A DNA stretch of 64,000 nt from Chitinophaga sedimenti (GCF_023156195.1 NZ_JAKUKA010000001.1:3596001-3660000); one strand, 5' to 3'. Counted from the stretch's first letter, positions 9,534 to 20,702 are shown. Notes: generated from the letters alone by a model not told the origin. Numbers and translations: made by a program.

Positions 9534-10309
9534 ATGCAGATTAAACCGCACCCGGCATTAACACACCTGGTTAAACACTACCTCGTGTTAAGTGGTCCGG
9601 CCGTTACGAACGGCCGGCACCGGCTGTTTGCGGACGGCAATACCGGTTTGGTGTTCAACCTGGCGCAGGCGAAATTGGGCGGACAGGAACGCGGCGCCTG
9701 GCTGTACGGACAGGTGGAAACGTTTTATGACCTTGCGATCACCGGCAACATGCAGTGGATCATCGTGGTATTGCAGCCTTATGGCGCGCACCAATTGTGG
9801 CGTGTGCCCGCTTACGAGCTGACCAATCAGTTTTTTCCTGCGGAAGATTTCTTTGGCCGGCGGTTACAGGATATTACGGAGCAATTATATGAAGCCGGGC
9901 AACTGACGGCGCAAATATCTTTGCTTAATCAGTTTCTTTTGCAGGAGTTGGCTGTCTTTTCGGACAACGACGCCACTGTTAGGGAAGCTGTAAAAAGTAT
10001 ATTCCAGCGGGATGGGCAGCTTACCATAAAAGATTTACTATCATCCCTGCATGTGACCGAACGCACGCTGGAGCGGAAGTTTAAACAGCACGTGGGCATC
10101 GGCCCGAAACGATATGCGGAGATCGTGAAGATGAACGCAGCCGCGAAAAGGCTGCAATTAAAAAGGACAGCCTGGCCGGCATCGCCTGCGAAAGCGGTTA
10201 CTTCGACCAGGCGCACTGCATCCGCACGTTTAAAAAGTATGCAGGTATTACGCCCTCGCAATATCACACCATCGCACATCCCCTGGCGCTGAATTTCCTG
10301 CAATTATAA
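9534..10309 (+). CDS. AraC family transcriptional regulator
   Basis: About 258 residues. Residues 1-150 form a ligand or sensor domain (MQIKPHPALTHLVKHYLVLSG; QPYGAHQLWRVPAYELTNQF). The C-terminal AraC domain has two helix-turn-helices: LTIKDLLSSLHVTERTLERKFKQHVG and, after correction, LAGIACESGYFDQAHCIRTF with the classic ending KKYAGITPSQY. One A is missing from the A5 run near 10162; without it the second HTH is lost. ATG 9534 is preferred because the alternative at 9501 lies inside the repeat array. The repeats just upstream suggest self-regulation. Confidence 0.85.
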
Positions 10310-10348
10310 TTTGTCGGTTTTGTACAATACGCCGGTTAAGGCAGCGCC

Positions 10349-10356
10349 TAATTTTG
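10349..10356 (+). promoter_or_regulatory. Bacteroidota -7 element, TAATTTTG
   Basis: Matches TAnnTTTG, 13 bases before the nitrilase ATG. TTTG at 10319-10322 is 26 bases upstream, wider than the usual spacing. Confidence 0.4.
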
Positions 10357-10369
10357 CCTTTAAAAAGAC

Positions 10370-11346
10370 ATGCACCCCATTAAAATAGCCACTGCGCAAT
10401 TCGAAAACCGCAGCAACGACAAAGCCTATAATCTCAGTAAGATCCGTGAACTGGCCGCCGCCGCGAAGATGCAGGGTGCGCAGGCGATCGCGTTTCATGA
10501 GTGTTCCGTTACCGGTTACACCTTTGCACGGCACCTCGATAAAGCGCAACTTACCGCCGTTGCCGAACGTATACCCGACGGCCCCAGTGTACAAGCGCTC
10601 ATCCGCACTGCACAGGAACTGGACATCGCCATCCTCGCAGGCCTCTTTGAACTGGGCGACGACGGCCACCTTTACAAAGCCTATGTATGCGTAGATAAAA
10701 CCGGCCTGCTGGCGAAGTACCGCAAGCTGCACCCTTTCATCAACCCGCACCTTACGCCGGGCGATGCTTATGTTGTATTTGAATTACTGGGCTGGAAATG
10801 CGGCATCCTTATTTGCTATGACAACAACGTGATCGAAAATGTACGCGCCACCACCCTGCTGGGCGCCGATATCATCTTCATGCCGCATGTAACCATGTGC
10901 ACTCCTTCTCCCCGTCCCGGCGCTGGTTTCGTGGACGAAGCGCTATGGCATAACCGGGAAGCCGATCCCACCTCTTTACGCGCGGAATTCGACGGATTAA
11001 AAGGCCGCAGCTGGCTCATGAAATGGCTTCCCGCACGTGCTTACGACAATGGTGTATATGCGGTATTTTCCAACCCGATCGGTATGGATGATGATCAATT
11101 AAAAACGGCTGCTCCATGATCCTGGATCCCTTTGGGGATGTAATCGCCGAGTGCAGGGCGTTAGGCGATGATATCAGCATTGCTTTACTGACGCCTGAAA
11201 AGCTGGAATGGGCAGGTGGACGGCGCTATCGGAATGCGCGGAGACCGGAGTTGTATAGTGATATTATTGGAGCGGCGCATCGTTCGGAACAGCAGGTGGC
11301 GTGGCTCAAAAATTCAACCGCACCTTCATCTCCTCCATCACGTTAA
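10370..11346 (+). CDS. Nitrilase-superfamily carbon-nitrogen hydrolase
   Basis: About 326 residues of the CN-hydrolase fold. The catalytic triad is visible: Glu44 in FHECSVTGY, Lys119 in KYRKLHPF and Cys149 in GILICYDN. The insert HVTMCTPSPRPGAGFVD and tail RRPELYSDIIG are seen in Bacteroidota members annotated as nitrilase or carbon-nitrogen hydrolase; the amide or nitrile substrate is not known. One A is missing from the A5 run near 11103; restoring it gives DQLKNGCSMILDPFGDVIAE. The 3' end overlaps the convergent YkgJ-like gene by 41 bases, so the true end may be slightly earlier if another indel is present. Confidence 0.85.
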
Positions 11347-11805
11347 ATATAATCGGGCAACGATCATACTGCGCGAACATCGAAAATAAACGATTGGTAA
11401 ACTGTGGCAGGTGCAAACCCGGAAACACGCGACAATCCTCGAAACGCTGCTCGTAGATCGTGCAGCATTTATCTTTCAGGAAATGACAGGGAATTTGATT
11501 CATGAGCATCATACTGTCACTCCCGCCGGTTTCTATATAACGTGCTTTTACTTCAGCTTCGGGTTGATCCGGTGGTTGGCCAGCCGGGTTAACTCATATG
11601 GCAGCACCTGCACCATGAGGGAGTTGCAGCAGTTACCGCAGGCAGTACAGTCTATCTGGGGCGTAATCACGGCATCGAGCTCCTGTACGAGCACATCTAT
11701 ATCATCAGAAGGCTGTGATTTCAGGAAGGCCCTGAAGGCGTCGTTTTCGGCTTCCTTTTCCTGCGCTACGGCGGCTATTTCGGTGAGTTGATGTTTGAGT
11801 TCCAA
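11306..11805 (-). CDS. YkgJ family cysteine cluster protein
   Basis: About 166 residues. The signature cluster is CTACGNCCNSLMVQV (CxxCxxCC). More cysteines lie in CHFLKDKCCTIYEQRFEDCRVFP, giving the CxxxxxxCC and C...P spacing of the Zn/Fe-chelating YkgJ family. One C is missing from the CCC run near 11561; correction changes HRINPKLK-stop to HRINPEAEVKARYIETGG. Cytoplasmic, probable metal-binding protein of unknown role. Confidence 0.82.
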
Positions 11806-11856
11806 GGTGTAAAGGTAGGGGTTTATGGCGGGATGATCATCTTATAGCGCATAGTC

Positions 11857-12255
11857 TCACTGCTGCGCCGTAAGATACCGTAAAAGTTGTTGTTGAATAT
11901 TAGCGACAACCGGCCCAAACTCGTCCGGCGCTTCAAACATGAAATCTCTATTTTCCAGATACGTTAGAAACTCCGGGGCTATATATATTGAATTACTTAT
12001 TTCGAGATAGTATTTGAAATAAGCCGGCCATACCCAAACGCCGTCCGTATAATAAGCATTAGGGCAAATAGACTCGCCTGTTTCCAGGTCGGAGCAAAAA
12101 CTCATCCACGAGAAGACCTTTTGTCCGGCAGACATGTACCTATTCAATCTATCTCTTACTACCCCGGGATGTAATCTGCTTCCATACACCATCTGATGGA
12201 ATGGAAGCGCATCTTCTATGTTATCATATTCTTTTATAAAACCAACGAGTTTCAT
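11857..12255 (-). CDS. Hypothetical protein
   Basis: An intact 132-residue soluble protein, rich in aromatic residues (Tyr, Trp, Phe), with no signal peptide or membrane helix. SICPNAYYTDGVWVWPAYFKYYLE in the middle is the most distinctive segment. I do not recognise a family. It stands alone on the minus strand with no obvious operon partner. Confidence 0.65.
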   Translation of the reverse strand: MKLVGFIKEYDNIEDALPFHQMVYGSRLHPGVVRDRLNRYMSAGQKVFSWMSFCSDLETGESICPNAYYTDGVWVWPAYFKYYLEISNSIYIAPEFLTYLENRDFMFEAPDEFGPVVANIQQQLLRYLTAQQ

Positions 12256-12323
12256 ATTATGATCGGCTGTCCGGCAATATAGACAATTTACAGATGTGAT
12301 CCATCGGCTACCACACGGAGGCT

Positions 12324-12363
12324 ATAAGGAAAGCCTTCAGCTACCGCTGAAGGCTTTCCTTAT
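12324..12363. terminator. Perfect 18-bp terminator hairpin
   Basis: ATAAGGAAAGCCTTCAGC / GCTGAAGGCTTTCCTTAT around the loop TACC. It lies 12 bases beyond the small gene at 12375-12535 and closes the SusCD operon on the minus strand. Confidence 0.7.
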
Positions 12364-12374
12364 CTATACGAATA

Positions 12375-12535
12375 TTATTTACTATCCGCCTTCTTACGGA
12401 CATCTTCCGCCATTACTTTGTCGCCCCCTGAGTCACTTCACCACGGTAATTACCGGAGGGGAATCTCCGATATCCAGGCCTGCTGCGGCAAAGCCGACAG
12501 TAACAACGGAAGTAGCGTAAACAACTCTTTTTCAT
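12375..12535 (-). CDS. Small exported protein at the end of the SusCD operon (frame broken)
   Basis: Reconstructed short gene of about 52 residues. ATG at 12535 opens with MKK and, after an indel in the A5 run, a hydrophobic leader (VVYATSVVTVGFAAAG). The frame then reads LDIGDSPPVITVVK and, after a second indel near 12425, GGDKVMAEDVRKKADSK-stop. Each piece looks coding and the stop sits 12 bases from the operon terminator. It starts 21 bases after the TPR-thioredoxin stop. No family recognised; the reconstruction depends on two corrections, so confidence is limited. Confidence 0.4.
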
Positions 12536-12556
12536 CCGGACTCAGTCAGATAGTGA

Positions 12557-13986
12557 CTAAGATGCTTTTTTCGCCGCCAGCTCTATCATCGCCGACAACT
12601 CCTCTACCGCTACATCGTCTCCACCAGAAAATCCTGTCATCCTAAACCGGATATTTCCTTCCGCATCGATCACAAATTTCGCCGGAATACCTTTCACACC
12701 AAAGGCAGATACCGCATTATTTTTACGGGTAGCCGCATCTTTCGTATCCATGTAAAGGTCGAAGCGGTATTTGTTCTGCGACAGGTATTCCTGTGCATCG
12801 CGCTGCGGTGTTTCGCTGCGCTCCCACGTATGGATAAACAGGAATTTCACGTTCGGGTCTTTGCTGTATTTATCTACCGCACGCTGCATGGCAGGGAACG
12901 ATTTCTTACAGGGGCCACACCAGGTTGCCCAGAAATCCAGGACGATCACTTTGCCTTTGAAGTCGGCCAGCGATACGGTGTTGCCTTTTACATCTTTCAC
13001 CGAGAAAGCCGGAGCTGCCTCGCTGATCAGCATTTTTGCCACCTCTTTCTTCATCCTTTCTGCCAGGTTGGCCTGCAGCTGCGCAAGGTATTCGGTTCCT
13101 TTTTGCCGGGATTCAGTTTTTCATATGCAATCCCCAGTTCGCGTTTCAATTCCGCATCACCTTTACCATCCCGGACAATGCTGTCCATTAATGGGAATGC
13201 CTCTTTATACTGACCACTTTTACTCAGGAGGAAACCATAGTCGCGTTTCAGCTCCTGTGATTTATTTTTAGTGCTGTCGTATACTTCTTTCGTGTACTTC
13301 AACGCATCCGTGTAATTCTTCTGCTGTTGCAAAATCTGTGCATATAAGTTAAGGAAGCGGTAGTAATCAGCACGGGGATTAGCCAGGCGGTCACCGGCGC
13401 GGCCAGGATCGGGATTTTTCGCCAGTGAACGGGCATTATCCAGTTCCTGTTTCACCAGCGCTTCGGCAGATTTTGGATCATAGGCCATCAGCTGACCTGC
13501 GATAATTTGCACGCTCATCAGGCGGCTCGACTGCTGTTTTATCTTCTTCAAATATTCCAGCGACTTCTTCGTATTTTTCTCCACCACGTAAGCGTTGGCA
13601 ACAGAATAATAAATCATGTCGTAATCCTTCCCGGGAAAATCCTTCTGAAAGCTGGCTGCCATGGCTTCCTGTTCCTTACCGGTTTTACCCTGGTAGATTT
13701 TATTTTGCCGGTCGACGGCCGCAAACTTACCAAGGGGATATTGTTTGATAATCGCTTCGAACAGCGAATCGGCAGCTCCTTCGTCCTTTTGATTATAGTA
13801 TTGCAGCAACACGCCAAGATCGTCTTCGTTGCCTTTTTCGAGCTTGATAATACGCTGTTGCAGCGCTGCCGGATCTTTTTCTGTTAAGAGTGAATCCAGT
13901 CGCGGATCCCTGGGTGGTCGGCCACCCTGTTGCGCCACCGCACAGGTGGTGGCGAGCAACAGGCAGGCAGTGATCAATTTCTTCAT
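12557..13986 (-). CDS. Periplasmic TPR-thioredoxin (TlpA-like) protein
   Basis: About 476 residues. Signal peptide MKKLITACLLLATTCAVAQ; residues about 30-310 carry helical, TPR-like repeats (DSLFEAIIKQYPLGKFAA; SLEYLKKIKQQSSRLM; DALKYTKEVYDSTKNKSQELKRDYG). The C-terminal thioredoxin fold of the TlpA/ResA type has FWATWCGPCKKSFPAMQ, cis-proline GIPAKFVIDAEGNIRFR. One A is missing from the A5 run near 13097; correction gives NPGKKGTEYLAQLQANLAERMKKEV and fuses both halves. It sits 12 bases after SusD. Such TlpA-like proteins often accompany SusCD pairs and may keep cysteines of periplasmic or surface partners reduced. Confidence 0.82.
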
Positions 13987-13998
13987 GTTTGATTGGTT

Positions 13999-15364
13999 TT
14001 AGTATTCCGGGTTATCTCCCAGTATCGGGTTAGCATTACGCTCCTGTTGTGGAATCGGGTACAGTTGCTGGAACGGCTTCCAGGCTGGTTTGATCAGGCT
14101 CAGTACAGCATTAGCCCTGTCCAGTCGCTTCAGGTTAAACCACCTGTCGGCTTCGGTAAACAATTCTACCCAACGCTCATGTTCTACCGCGGCGAGCAGT
14201 GCCTCTTTGGCCGTTGTCAGCGGCAACAGACCAATCTGCGCGCGGCCGCGTACCTGGTTGATATCTCCTATACCATCTTCTGTTTTATTTTGATTCGCAC
14301 GGGCTTCTGCACGGATCAAATACATTTCGGACAGGCGGAACACGATCGGGTATTCGGTACCCGCAGTCGTCTGGCGCACTTTGTATTTAAACGGATAGCG
14401 GTATTCTTTACCCTGCCAGGTGATAGCCTTTGTCCAGTTTACTTTACGCTGGTCGTTTGCTTCGAACGTGTTGGCCAGTGTATCGTACAATACAAAAGTA
14501 GGCGTGGTGGCTGCCGGCACAAACTCGATGGCCGGGATGGCTGCCTGGTTGGTATTGCCCTGCAAAGATATCTGCCAGATGGTTTCGTTGCTGGTGCTCA
14601 GGAACACGTTATTCAGGTTCGTCACAATGCTGTAAGTACCGCTGCCGATCACATCCGTCGCTTCGGCTTCTGCATTGGCCCAATCTTTCTGGTAAAGATA
14701 TACTTTGGCCAGCAGCGCGGAGGCTACATAACGGTTGGCGCGTCCTCTTTCGGCAGAGGGGTATGCGGGACGGAGCAGCTGTTTGGCGTCTTTCAGATCG
14801 GTAATAATCTGTGCGTACACATCCGCCACTTCATTACGGGGTAGCTTACTATTATTGATCGCATCCGTGGTAGTTACCAACGGTACTTTACCAAAAAAGT
14901 TGGTCAGTTGAAAATATAGCCATGCGCGCAGGAACTTGGATTCACCGAGCAGCTGGTTCTTTAAGGAGGATGTGAGCCCTGTCGTCGCGGTCAGTCCTTC
15001 GATCGCGAATTCGCTCTGCCCACACGCGAGAACAAGCCATTGTACAGCGAATTGGCATCGTTGCCGGCCGCGAGGGTATTGTTCTTAAAGTTATCGAACG
15101 ATGTGTTGGATACGTAGTACCCTTCATCCGCACTCATCGCATTGTACTTCACATTATTAAAATAGATCGATCCGTTGCCCGTACCCAGACCGCTGTAAAT
15201 ACCCAACACCACGCTGGTCGCGGTAGAAGAATCGCTATAGGCATTGTCGGAACCCACCGCATTCGGCGGCGTATTAATATCGATGAATTTTGCGCAGGAA
15301 GTCATACCGGTTAATACCGCCATGAAAGCAAATCCGCCGCAAAGGTTTTTATGTTGACTTTCAT
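13999..15364 (-). CDS. SusD/RagB family nutrient-binding outer-membrane lipoprotein
   Basis: About 454 residues, surface lipoprotein that caps its SusC partner and binds the substrate. The start at 15364 (MKVNIKTFAA...) leads to the lipobox GMTSCAKF; the mature N-terminus is Cys. Helical TPR scaffold segments include VADVYAQIITDLKDAKQLLRPAYP and RANRYVASALLAKVYLYQKDW. The C-terminal signature is FRLSEMYLIRAEARANQ followed by RWVELFTEADRWFNLKRL. At least three indels (near 15337, 15020 and 14965) break the N-terminal third; the corrected read is SRVWAANSAIEGLTATTGLTSS. It follows SusC by 11 bases. Confidence 0.88.
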
Positions 15365-15375
15365 ACTGTTCAATT

Positions 15376-18300
15376 TTAGAGTGTTACATTAAGACCCACG
15401 GTGATCACACGAAGCGGTGGCATGCTGGTACCGGTTTCGGGATCGTACACATATTTCTGTTTGGATATCCAGGCAAGATTTTGTCCCTGCAGGTATACAC
15501 GCAGATTATCTGTCTTAATCTTCTTCGCCCATTCCGAAGGCAGCCTGTATCCCACATTTACGTTGCGCAGGCGCAGGAAAGAGGTGTTTCCGAATATCGC
15601 ATCCGAAGAAGACCATGATGAGTAGATAGTCGTCGCGGAAGAATAACGCGGCACACTTGTTTTGTCACCCGCCTGCTGCCAACGATCGAGCCAGTACGTG
15701 GGTACATTGCCGCTTGCCAGCGCACCCGGTGCGGCAGTCGGCAGCACGTTGCCGTCTTGGAACGAGAAGTGCAGGAAGAAGCTCAGGTCGAAGTGCTGAT
15801 AAGAGAAAGTATTGTTCAAACCACCATAGGCTTTCGGCGCGGTATACCCCGCAACATGCCTGTCGGCGCTGAAGTTCGGCGTAAAGGTCAGGCTGTCTTT
15901 CGTCATATCAGCGTAAAGTGGCCGGCCGGTTTGCGGATCTACTCCCATGTATTTAAAGCGCATCGCGTAACTGAGCTGCTGGCCAATGGCTTTATCATTA
16001 TAGAAGAAATAACTTTTGCTTGCCCGCACCACCTTCGTTCTCGGCACGGTGATGTTGAAGGCGGTAGTCCAGCGGAACTTCTCCGTGCGGATGTTCACCG
16101 TATTCAGCTCCAGTTCAAAACCGGTATTCTGGATCAGTGCGTCAAAGTTGGCGCTGTAGGAGTTGAAACCCGCCTGCGTAGCCATAGTCAGGAAGCCCAG
16201 CTGGTTCGGCGTGCGGTTGTGATAGTAGTTAGCCGTCACCTGTATGTTGTTACGCAGGAAACCAAGCTCCAGTCCCACCTCTGTTTTATAGGTATTCTGC
16301 CACTGCAACGTAGGATTGTTAATCCTGTTTGGCGAAACCGCGGCACCGTTCTGGTAGGAGTTTGATGCGGTGTACAATGTGCGGTACAGGTAGTCGCCAA
16401 TCTGGTCATTCCCCGTTAAACCGTAGCTGGCTCTTAACTTACCAAAAGATAACCAGGGGAGAGATTTTGAAAATTCTTCACCGGAAAATACCCAGGCAGC
16501 ACCAAAAGACCAGAAGTTACCGAAGCGTCTATCCGGTCCGAAACGGGAAGAACCATCGCGGCGTACCACGGCGTTCAGGATGTAGCGCGAATCCCAGTCG
16601 TAAGTAGCACGGCCGAACACCGAGGTGTAGCGGTACAGGGTGTAGCTGGTTGCCGGCGTGCCATAAGTGCCCGCACCGGCCAGTGCGCCCAGCAGCAGCG
16701 GTGTGCTGTAATTATCCGCATCCTGCCGCAGCGAAGTATTTAAACTATGCTGGAAGGTAGAACCCAATAAAGCCGACAGCCGGCCTTTACCGATATTGCC
16801 ATTATACGTGATCTGCGGTTCCAGTATATAGGAGCGTTGTGCGAGATTAGTAAACTGGGCCGAATTGGTAGGAACGCCGGAAAGCGGGCTTTTAGATAAT
16901 GCCGGCAGTTGCATGTTCTGGTCCATGGTGATATTGTTGTATCCGAAACTGGTTTTAATATCCAGTCCGCGGAAAATCGTGTAACGCAACATGGCATTGG
17001 CCATCAGGTTATGCGTTTTAGCGATATACTTCTGCAGCCTGTAAGACTCCGGGTTACGGAAGTTACCTACCCAGGCAAGTTTACCAGTAGAATCGTACAG
17101 CGGCAGATTGGCAGGGAAATTATAAATCGTGCTGAAGTCCTGGGTCGGCATATCGCTTACACCGTAGGAATAGTTAGCAGATATATTGGCGTTAAACTTC
17201 TGATCGAGGGAATTGTGGTCGATATTGGTCCTGGCCGAAATGCGGTAATCGTCATAATCGCCGGGGAATACGGTCGTTTCTTTATGATAACCGGCGTTCA
17301 TAAGCACCCGGGTGCGGCTATCGCCACCGGAAACTGTCACCTGTGCATCGGTAGTGTTAGCGGTACCGCCCAGGTATTTGCGCTGCCAGTCGTTGGTTTT
17401 GGTGGAATCCCATACCAGCAGATCCGGGGCATTGGCCGCTGTGGGTACAATGCCATCATTACGGAAACCTTCATAACGCATGTCGCGATACTGGCGGTTA
17501 TTCATCATGGGGATGAAATGCCCTACAGTACCAGCGCCGCGATAGACGTTTACATCTACTTTCGTTTTGCCTGCTTTCCCTTTTTTAGTGGTGATAAGCA
17601 CGACGCCATTTGCACCACGCGTACCGTAAATAGCAGTTGCATCGGCATCTTTCAGGATGTCGATCCGCTCAATTTCCGCAGGATTGATAATACTGAACGG
17701 GCTCACACCTCCGGCCGCGCCATAAGCGCCCCTTCCATTCAGGTCATTGGTAACGGGAGTCTGTCCGTCTTGTATCATAAAAGGAATACCATCCACGATA
17801 TACAACGGCTGAGAACCGGCGCCGGTGGCATCCAGTGTGTTCAGACCGCGCACCACGATGGTCACCCTGGAACCAGGTAAACCATTGGATTGCGTTACCA
17901 GTGCGCCTGCTACCCTGCCCTGCAAGGCGTTCAGTGGATTGGCGATGGGTTGCTTCGCAATTTCTTCTGCACTTACGGAGCTGATGCTACCGGTGTTGCG
18001 TGTTTTAGTAGTGGTGCCGTAACCGATTACGACGGTTTCACCAAGACCGCTTGCGCTTTGTTTGAGTGTAATATTAAGACGCTGGCGGCCATTGAGGCGC
18101 TCGCGCACGGTTTCATAACCTACATACGAGAACACCACTTCGCTGATCTTCTCTGCATTGCGCAGTACATAGGTACCATCGCCTTCTGTAAGCGTACCGA
18201 AAGGAGTGCCGGGCAGCACCACGGATACCGACGGTACCGGTCGACCGCTTTCATCCACTACCTTACCGCGGACGATGAAGCTGTCTGCCACCGGCGCTGC

Positions 18301-18692
18301 TTCCACCACTGCCGTTGCGGGCAACAGCTTTTTCCAGGAAAGAATGATCGTTTTACCCTGCACCACGTACTCCAGCGGCTGATCTTTCAGCAGCTGGTCC
18401 AGAACTGGAACAACGGCATATTCTCCACCTTTGTGGTGACTGGCCTGGTTTCTTTAAAGAAAAGTTCATTAGCGAAAAACACATAACCGGTCTGCTTTTC
18501 AACAGCCGAAAAAACCTGTTTTAACCCGGTTGCCCTGGCGGTAATCGTTACGTTTTGTGCGGAGCCGGCGGCATAGGTATGCACAAATAAAACAGTTAAG
18601 AGAAAAGTAGTCCATTTCATTACTCTCCAGATTTTGGTAAGGCGCTGGCGGGCACAATTGTCCCCCTGCCGCCTGTGGCAGTTTTTTTGCAT
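15376..18692 (-). CDS. SusC/RagA TonB-linked outer membrane protein with STN signalling domain
   Basis: About 1105 residues. Signal peptide MKWTTFLLTVLFVHTYAAG, then an STN domain (about 30-100: VTITARATGLKQVFSAVEKQTGYVFFAN) that marks receptors able to signal to a FecR anti-sigma factor. A carboxypeptidase-regulatory-like domain (VRGKVVDESGRPVPSVSVVLPG), plug (LNALQGRVAGALVTQSNG; TIYGTRGANGVVLITTKKG) and beta-barrel ending in VITVGLNVTL follow. One base is missing near 18407; correction gives PLFQVLDQLLKDQPLEY. I placed the start at 18692 (MQKNCHRR), as Chitinophaga SusC proteins often have a basic extension; ATG 18620 preceded by GGAGAG is an equal alternative. SusD lies 11 bases downstream. 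Confidence 0.9.
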
Positions 18693-18843
18693 AAATTGCA
18701 AGCGAATTTGGTTGTTAAATAAATGGTTGGCTAGACCGTTTGATTCCAATCGAATGTGCCGTCGGGGTTGCAGCCACGGCGGCACTCCTGTTTCTACATG
18801 GTTGATTTCTTTTAATGGCTCATGATTAACTGATTTGTTCCTA

Positions 18844-19995
18844 TTATGGTAAAATGGTCAGTTTTCTTCCTTCCAGTTTGAATTTCACATTTGATTTCTC
18901 CAGTACGACAAGAAGCCCCGATAAAGGAATATCTCTCGTCATCTTACCCCAGAATGTCACCCTGGGAATTCCCTTTTCGTACACCACATCGATATCGTAC
19001 CACCTTTCTACCTGCAGCAGGAATTGCTGCAGCGTGGCGCCTTCAAAGTTGAAGATGCCGTTCTTCCGTGCCATCACCTTATCGATATCCGCTTCTGCGG
19101 CCACCTTTATGCCATCAGCGGCCAGTTGCGCCTGCTGACCGGGCTTTAATAATGCGCGCTGTTCGCCCTGCTGCATTTCCAGGCTGCCTTCGAGCAGCGT
19201 GGTGCGAATGGCGTCTTCATCGCCATAGGCATTGACATTAAAATGCGTACCCAGTACGTGCACGGTGGCCGTATTATTAACAACCACGTTGAACGGGCGG
19301 TTTACATCTTTCGCCACTTCGAAATACGCTTCTCCGGTTACCTCCACCATACGGTCGGCACCGAGGAAAGCGGTCGGAAAGCGGAGCGAACTGGCGGCGT
19401 TCAGCCACACCTTTGTGCCGTCCGGTAATGTAATCCTGAACTGGCGGCCGCGTGGGGTGGTCATGGTATTGTACACCATTTTGCCGGTTCCCGGTGCTGT
19501 ATCGTCGTACTGCACCTGCCCGTTATTGAGCCGCACATCGGCGCCCTGTTGCGTAGCAATAATGCCGTTACCCATGCTGTCCAGCTCCACCTGCGTACCA
19601 TCGGCCAGTGTCAACACCGCCCCTGGTCTGCCGGGAGCAATATCTACCTTAACTGTTTCCTTCGCCACGGTTGATGACGGCTGCCTGTTCTTTAACAGCA
19701 GTCCACCGCCTATACCTGCTGCCAGCAGTAATACGGCGGCCGCCCATCCCCACCTGCGCATAAAATGAACGCGGTGAACCGGCCTTACCGCTTCAGGCTC
19801 TTCTTCCCGGTCTATCAGCGCTATCAGGCGCGCATGCACCTGTTGCTTCAGTTCGCCCGAGCGCGACAGGTTTACATACGCTTCCCCGCTGGCCTCCAGC
19901 TCAGCTTCCCAGGCCTCCACCAACAGCTTTTCTTCCGCGGTGCAAAGTCCCTGGTTATAGCGCAGGATCAATTCTTTCGCTTTCATTGCGTTCAT
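18844..19995 (-). CDS. FecR family anti-sigma factor
   Basis: About 383 residues, inner-membrane regulator. N-terminal cytoplasmic domain (LILRYNQGLCTAEEKLLVEAWEAE), one membrane helix (WGWAAAVLLLAAGIGGGLLL, about 84-103), then the periplasmic FecR domain (TTPRGRQFRITLPDGTKVWLNAASSLRFP; VTGEAYFEVA) and the C-terminal STN-contacting domain (FNFEGATLQQFLLQVERWYDIDVVY). It holds the sigma factor inactive until the STN domain of the SusC receptor signals substrate binding. The gene lies between sigma factor and SusC. Intact. Start 19995 is preferred to the upstream ATG at 20040, which adds an atypical leader. Confidence 0.92.
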   Translation of the reverse strand: MNAMKAKELILRYNQGLCTAEEKLLVEAWEAELEASGEAYVNLSRSGELKQQVHARLIALIDREEEPEAVRPVHRVHFMRRWGWAAAVLLLAAGIGGGLLLKNRQPSSTVAKETVKVDIAPGRPGAVLTLADGTQVELDSMGNGIIATQQGADVRLNNGQVQYDDTAPGTGKMVYNTMTTPRGRQFRITLPDGTKVWLNAASSLRFPTAFLGADRMVEVTGEAYFEVAKDVNRPFNVVVNNTATVHVLGTHFNVNAYGDEDAIRTTLLEGSLEMQQGEQRALLKPGQQAQLAADGIKVAAEADIDKVMARKNGIFNFEGATLQQFLLQVERWYDIDVVYEKGIPRVTFWGKMTRDIPLSGLLVVLEKSNVKFKLEGRKLTILP

Positions 19996-20062
19996 ATAAT
20001 TACATACGTGGTTATAGTATAGTCGGATAACGCCGACCAACCGGGTATGCGATAAGAAAAAA

Positions 20063-20655
20063 TTATTTCATGAGGTGGGAAAAGGCCATGATCACGGCCA
20101 CACCGGTATATCCGAGGGATTCCTTAATGATACCAAGGGCTTTTTGTACCTGTTTGCGGGCCGTTTCGGGAGAAGTACCCATCCGTTCGGCGATTTCGGC
20201 GTAACTGAGGTGTTGTTCGCGCCGGTACTGGTAGGCTTCACGCACCCGGGCAGGCATCCGGGATATGGCAGATTGTATGGTTTCCTGGGCTTCCTTCAGC
20301 TCCAGGCGCAGTTGCGAGGTGGCCGGCAGCACATGCACGGCTGTATCGGTCAGAAGTGATAAATAATCCCTGCGGGTAATGTTGCGGGCAATGTAGTCGC
20401 GCACCTTGTAACGAACGCTGGTATGCAGGTAAGCTGCCACCGAACCCTGAATGGCGAGTTCGCCGCGGCGCTGCCAGATGGAGGTAAATACATCCTGTAA
20501 TACATCAGCGGCTTCTTCCTCTCCGCGCAGCATGTTAGCGGCCAGCGAAAAAGCTCATCCCAGTAATGGTGGTACAGCTCACTAAACGCTTCCCTGTCGC
20601 CCTGTGCGATGCGCAGCAGCAGCTCCCTTTCAATATTTGATCGATCAGTTGTCAA
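20063..20655 (-). CDS. ECF RNA polymerase sigma factor (FecI-like)
   Basis: About 197 residues. Region 2 (EAFSELYHHYWDELFSLAANM; EEEAADVLQDVFTSIWQ) and region 4 (MPARVREAYQYRREQHLSYAEIAERMGTSPETARKQVQKAL) are clear. One T is missing from the T5 run near 20549; correction gives ELFSLAANMLRGEEEA. The short tail after region 4 (GYTGVAVIMAFSHLM) is hydrophobic, as in other Bacteroidota FecI-type factors. It is the first gene of the minus-strand operon and should direct its own operon once released by FecR. Confidence 0.9.
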
Positions 20656-20702
20656 TAGATATTACGCTGTTCACTACTGTGTAAATATAAATAGGTTTGA
20701 AT

